DNA from: Pelodera strongyloides
Taxonomy: Eukaryota; Nematoda; Chromadorea; Rhabditida; Rhabditidae
NCBI GenBank assembly: GCA_036852015.1
Contig: JAANDG010000557.1
Span: forward strand, 1 to 64,000
DNA: 64,000 bases
Reading direction: 5' to 3'
The notes beneath the pieces are model-generated. The model made no database searches and had not been told where the DNA came from. It saw only the letters and a list, made by a program, of their open reading frames with translations. Below, piece after piece: positions 61,469 to 64,000 of this stretch. The translations under genes and the position numbers were made by a program. How positions within the stretch are numbered: position 1 is the first letter of the stretch; every line of letters starts with the position of its first letter.

Positions 61469-62269
61469 CTACGCTTCAATGTATCCAAGAGTAGGCGTCC
61501 ACCGAGCTGTCCATTCACAACAGGTTTCTTCTCGTGTTTCAGCTATAAAAAGTAAAATGAGTAAATTATCTACGCATTATATTCGATATAGACAACAACA
61601 AAATACGTCACTTCCACACTGCTGTATGTACGTAATTGCAAAATAATGTTCAGAGCTGGTTAATTAACCAGGACTGGGAGCAACGAGTCAGTCAAATGGC
61701 TGGGCCAATTACCAGCTAAATCTTATTTTTCGAACTCATTACCCGCCCTGAATTTTCGAATGTCATACCGGAAGTTACCAACAATATACATTGATCACGC
61801 CCATAGGCAGTGGATACTCTCATTGACCAATATTCTAGCTAGATACAAACACATAAATTCGGTGGCAACGCCGGAACGGAACGGTATAGCAAGTTGAATT
61901 TACATTTTCCAAAGTATAATGGAAGTTGCAGACTCGTACCGATCATACGATATAGTCAATAAATCGGTCTATAAAAGGAACACACCTGGCCGTTGCATTT
62001 CGGTGACCCCAGCACAGCAATAGACCTCCCCAGCCAGCACGCTGCATTGGTGGGAATTATTGCTTTGCTTCACCTAATAAGAGAAATGAGAACACAAGGC
62101 AGAATAACAAACAAGAAACTAATTGGACAACCTAGTGCCTATTGCTTTGCTTGGATGCTTATGGTTTATGGTAACAGAAAAAGAACTCACGTCCAATAAT
62201 TCCTCCGTCGTTTCCAATCGGCTGTTTCCACATGTATGGCTGAAGTGATCATGCACGTCAAATACGAAT
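61469..62269 (-). CDS. 3' end of an unidentified cysteine-containing protein gene (3 exons)
   Basis: Exons 62191-62269, 61986-62073 and 61469-61542 join in phase: donors GAC|GTGAGT and G|GTGTGT, acceptors TTTTCAG, ATTAG and TATAG. The protein reads FVFDVHDHFSHTCGNSRLE, HQCSVLAGEVYCCAGV and REETCCEWTARWTPTLG, then stop at 61469-61471. Seven cysteines in about 79 residues suggest a secreted or extracellular domain. Upstream exons beyond 62270 were not found. Family unknown. Confidence 0.5.
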
Positions 62270-64000
62270 CTGAAAAACAACGGGAACAGCTAAAAAAACT
62301 ACAAATGTTTAAATTCTCTTCTCATGTGATGTGGTGCTCTAAAACATGCAAAAAAAACAGTATATTTTGCTAGCAAATATACATAGTAACAAAGGGGTTA
62401 CTTTCATGAAATGATACTTAAAAAGCAGATGTTTAAAAAAAGAACAACGCCTAAAAATACGTATTTTCTGGCTATAAAAGACAAGTAAACAACGTATTGC
62501 TTTACACACTTCCCCATTTAGTGTGCTAAACAAACGCTACTCTAAGTTTCAGACAAGTAATGGAATAATACAACAATAATTCTATAAGAAAGAAGAAAAA
62601 AGCAAAGAAAAATTATTTCAGAAAAAAAAGCAAAAAAGCAAAAAAAAATTCACGAAAATTTGCGCAAACTTTGTGTCTAATTACGGTGATTGGTGCAGTG
62701 TTGGGGGAGTGTTGACAATTCTATGTACGGTACTTTCCGTGCATTTTAATAAATAACATCTGGCGGCCCCACGGCGCACCTGGGGCGCACCAGCCGCGGA
62801 TCCGTTTTTGGGATCGTGACTATTTGCGCCGCGATACCGCCGTGTGACCGCCGCGCAACATTTTTGCGCCATAGGAACGCCGCGCAGCCGCGGAGTTTCC
62901 CCAGTGTACAGGAGGAGGAGGAGAACTAGCGCTATTTCAAATTGCGAACAGGCCCAACACCACGCATGCACCAGTTTTTGGACAAGCAAGATTCTATTCT
63001 CTTATTCTCTACGGCTGCAATTTCGCACAATTTCTTTTCAGTGTTTCTGTCAAACGAATAAACAGAGAACGGGGTCGGATACGCAGGTCCGCAGGTGTTC
63101 ATAACGGCAGTAGAATAAATATACGTGGACCATGTTAGCTCCCAAGGTCAAGAAGTTTTCATGTCTTTGGAACGAAAATTGGATATTTTTAGGTCCATGC
63201 AGAGGCCAACCCTTCCCCTCCCACCAGTTTGGCACAAATTTACCCTTTGCTGCCTTACATCAATTTAAGGTATATCTAGTGTAGTCCTAAGTTGGGAGAA
63301 CGCGAAATTTGTAATTCATTAGTACACGTTGATGAACCTCGCCGGCTCTGAGCTCACGCACAGTTACTTTCCTATACATTACGTATTATTCGAATAAAAT
63401 AAGTGGAGTCCTGATCCACCATGTACTTTAAAACCATTATTAGTTGGGCGTTTTGCTGAGATAAATGTCGAAAGGCGGGATTTCGAGTTATCGTTAACGT
63501 TGTGTGAAATATCACTATCGATTACACCTCGGCTATGGTTATGTTGCTTCCGGCTTACGCTTACAGTAGCTAGGTCATAGAGAAACGGTTTATCTATGCA
63601 TCCCCGTATCAATGCGTGGCATTGTTGCTCTGTCAAGCATGATACAAACCCGGTCAGAATCAGAGGCGACAAAGGACACATGAAAGCCTCAGTTTATGTC
63701 CATGGTAACCCTCCGGGCTTTGTGCTTCTACCAATTACACCGAATAAAGGATTGAAGATAAAGCTTGTTTGCGTATCGATATTATGAAGGTGTGTTATCC
63801 ACTGTATCGCAAAGGGAGGTTTTCATGTAATGCAATGTAATGAAAATTGTACTTTGTGAGTAGGTGGATAACACACCGTACACCACTCTTCTTTCGCGGC
63901 GATTCAAACTTGGATGCGCAGGTCATCCGCGCATACTGTAGCGATTCCTCGTTGCGGCAAATCGCATTTTGTTCTTCATCTAGGCTTTTGACGCCTAGGG
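62270..64000. other. Right-end region without a recognised gene
   Basis: A GC-rich block (62757-62905) has GCGCC/GGCGC motifs like the one near 59.2 kb. A hairpin lies at 63789-63877. Open frames at 62681-62989, 63379-63681 and 63596-63787 have no recognised domain; the first crosses the GC-rich repeat. Confidence 0.55.
63789..63877. repeat. Hairpin with GGTGTGTTATCCAC ends
   Basis: GGTGTGTTATCCAC at 63789-63802 and its exact complement at 63864-63877, 61 bases apart. Could be a very short foldback element. Confidence 0.85.

Overview
The window is animal DNA with many short, canonically spliced introns. It is most likely from a nematode. Two observations support that: a complete gene for a nematode-type serpentine chemoreceptor (Srab/Sra class) can be assembled exon by exon at 46.1-50.1 kb, and a TTTTCAG acceptor sits a few bases before its start codon, as at a spliced-leader site. 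The species cannot be named from the sequence. No bacterial, viral or CRISPR features were seen.

The left 38.5 kb is one large minus-strand gene: an inositol 1,4,5-trisphosphate receptor (itr-1 in C. elegans). It starts near 38.5 kb and runs off the left edge before the pore. I placed 47 exons between 38.5 and 18.3 kb (about 1,680 codons: N-terminal beta-trefoil and MIR region, IP3-binding core, regulatory domain) and 10 exons between 6.5 and 0.84 kb (about 330 codons: end of the regulatory domain and the first membrane segments). The key IP3-contact positions are present. A tRNA-Ala(AGC) gene lies in one intron on the opposite strand.

Between about 6.8 and 18.2 kb the sequence changes character: A and T homopolymers of tens to more than 100 bases, purine runs and frameshifts. 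Short pieces of the missing itr-1 exons can still be recognised there, in the right order but in shifting frames. I read this as poor-quality assembled sequence over real exons, not as a broken gene.

From 38.6 to 46 kb there is no convincing gene, only MITEs, microsatellites and hairpins. The Srab-like receptor (7 exons, 343 residues, all phases consistent) occupies 46.07-50.09 kb. The region 51.85-56.9 kb is repeat-built: a 174-bp sequence occurs twice, identical, 4.2 kb apart; a 113-bp sequence occurs twice; and six copies of a near-palindromic 13-mer cluster together. Three short exons on the plus strand (57.45-57.93 kb) and three on the minus strand (61.47-62.27 kb) form the 3' ends of two unidentified genes. 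The rest of the right end is intergenic, with foldbacks, GC-rich repeats and a tRNA-derived SINE-like unit.

Throughout, small non-autonomous elements are dense. One family of about 180-bp foldbacks, several copies bounded by TTAA, occurs 11 times; several other foldback families occur one to four times. No transposase was recognised.
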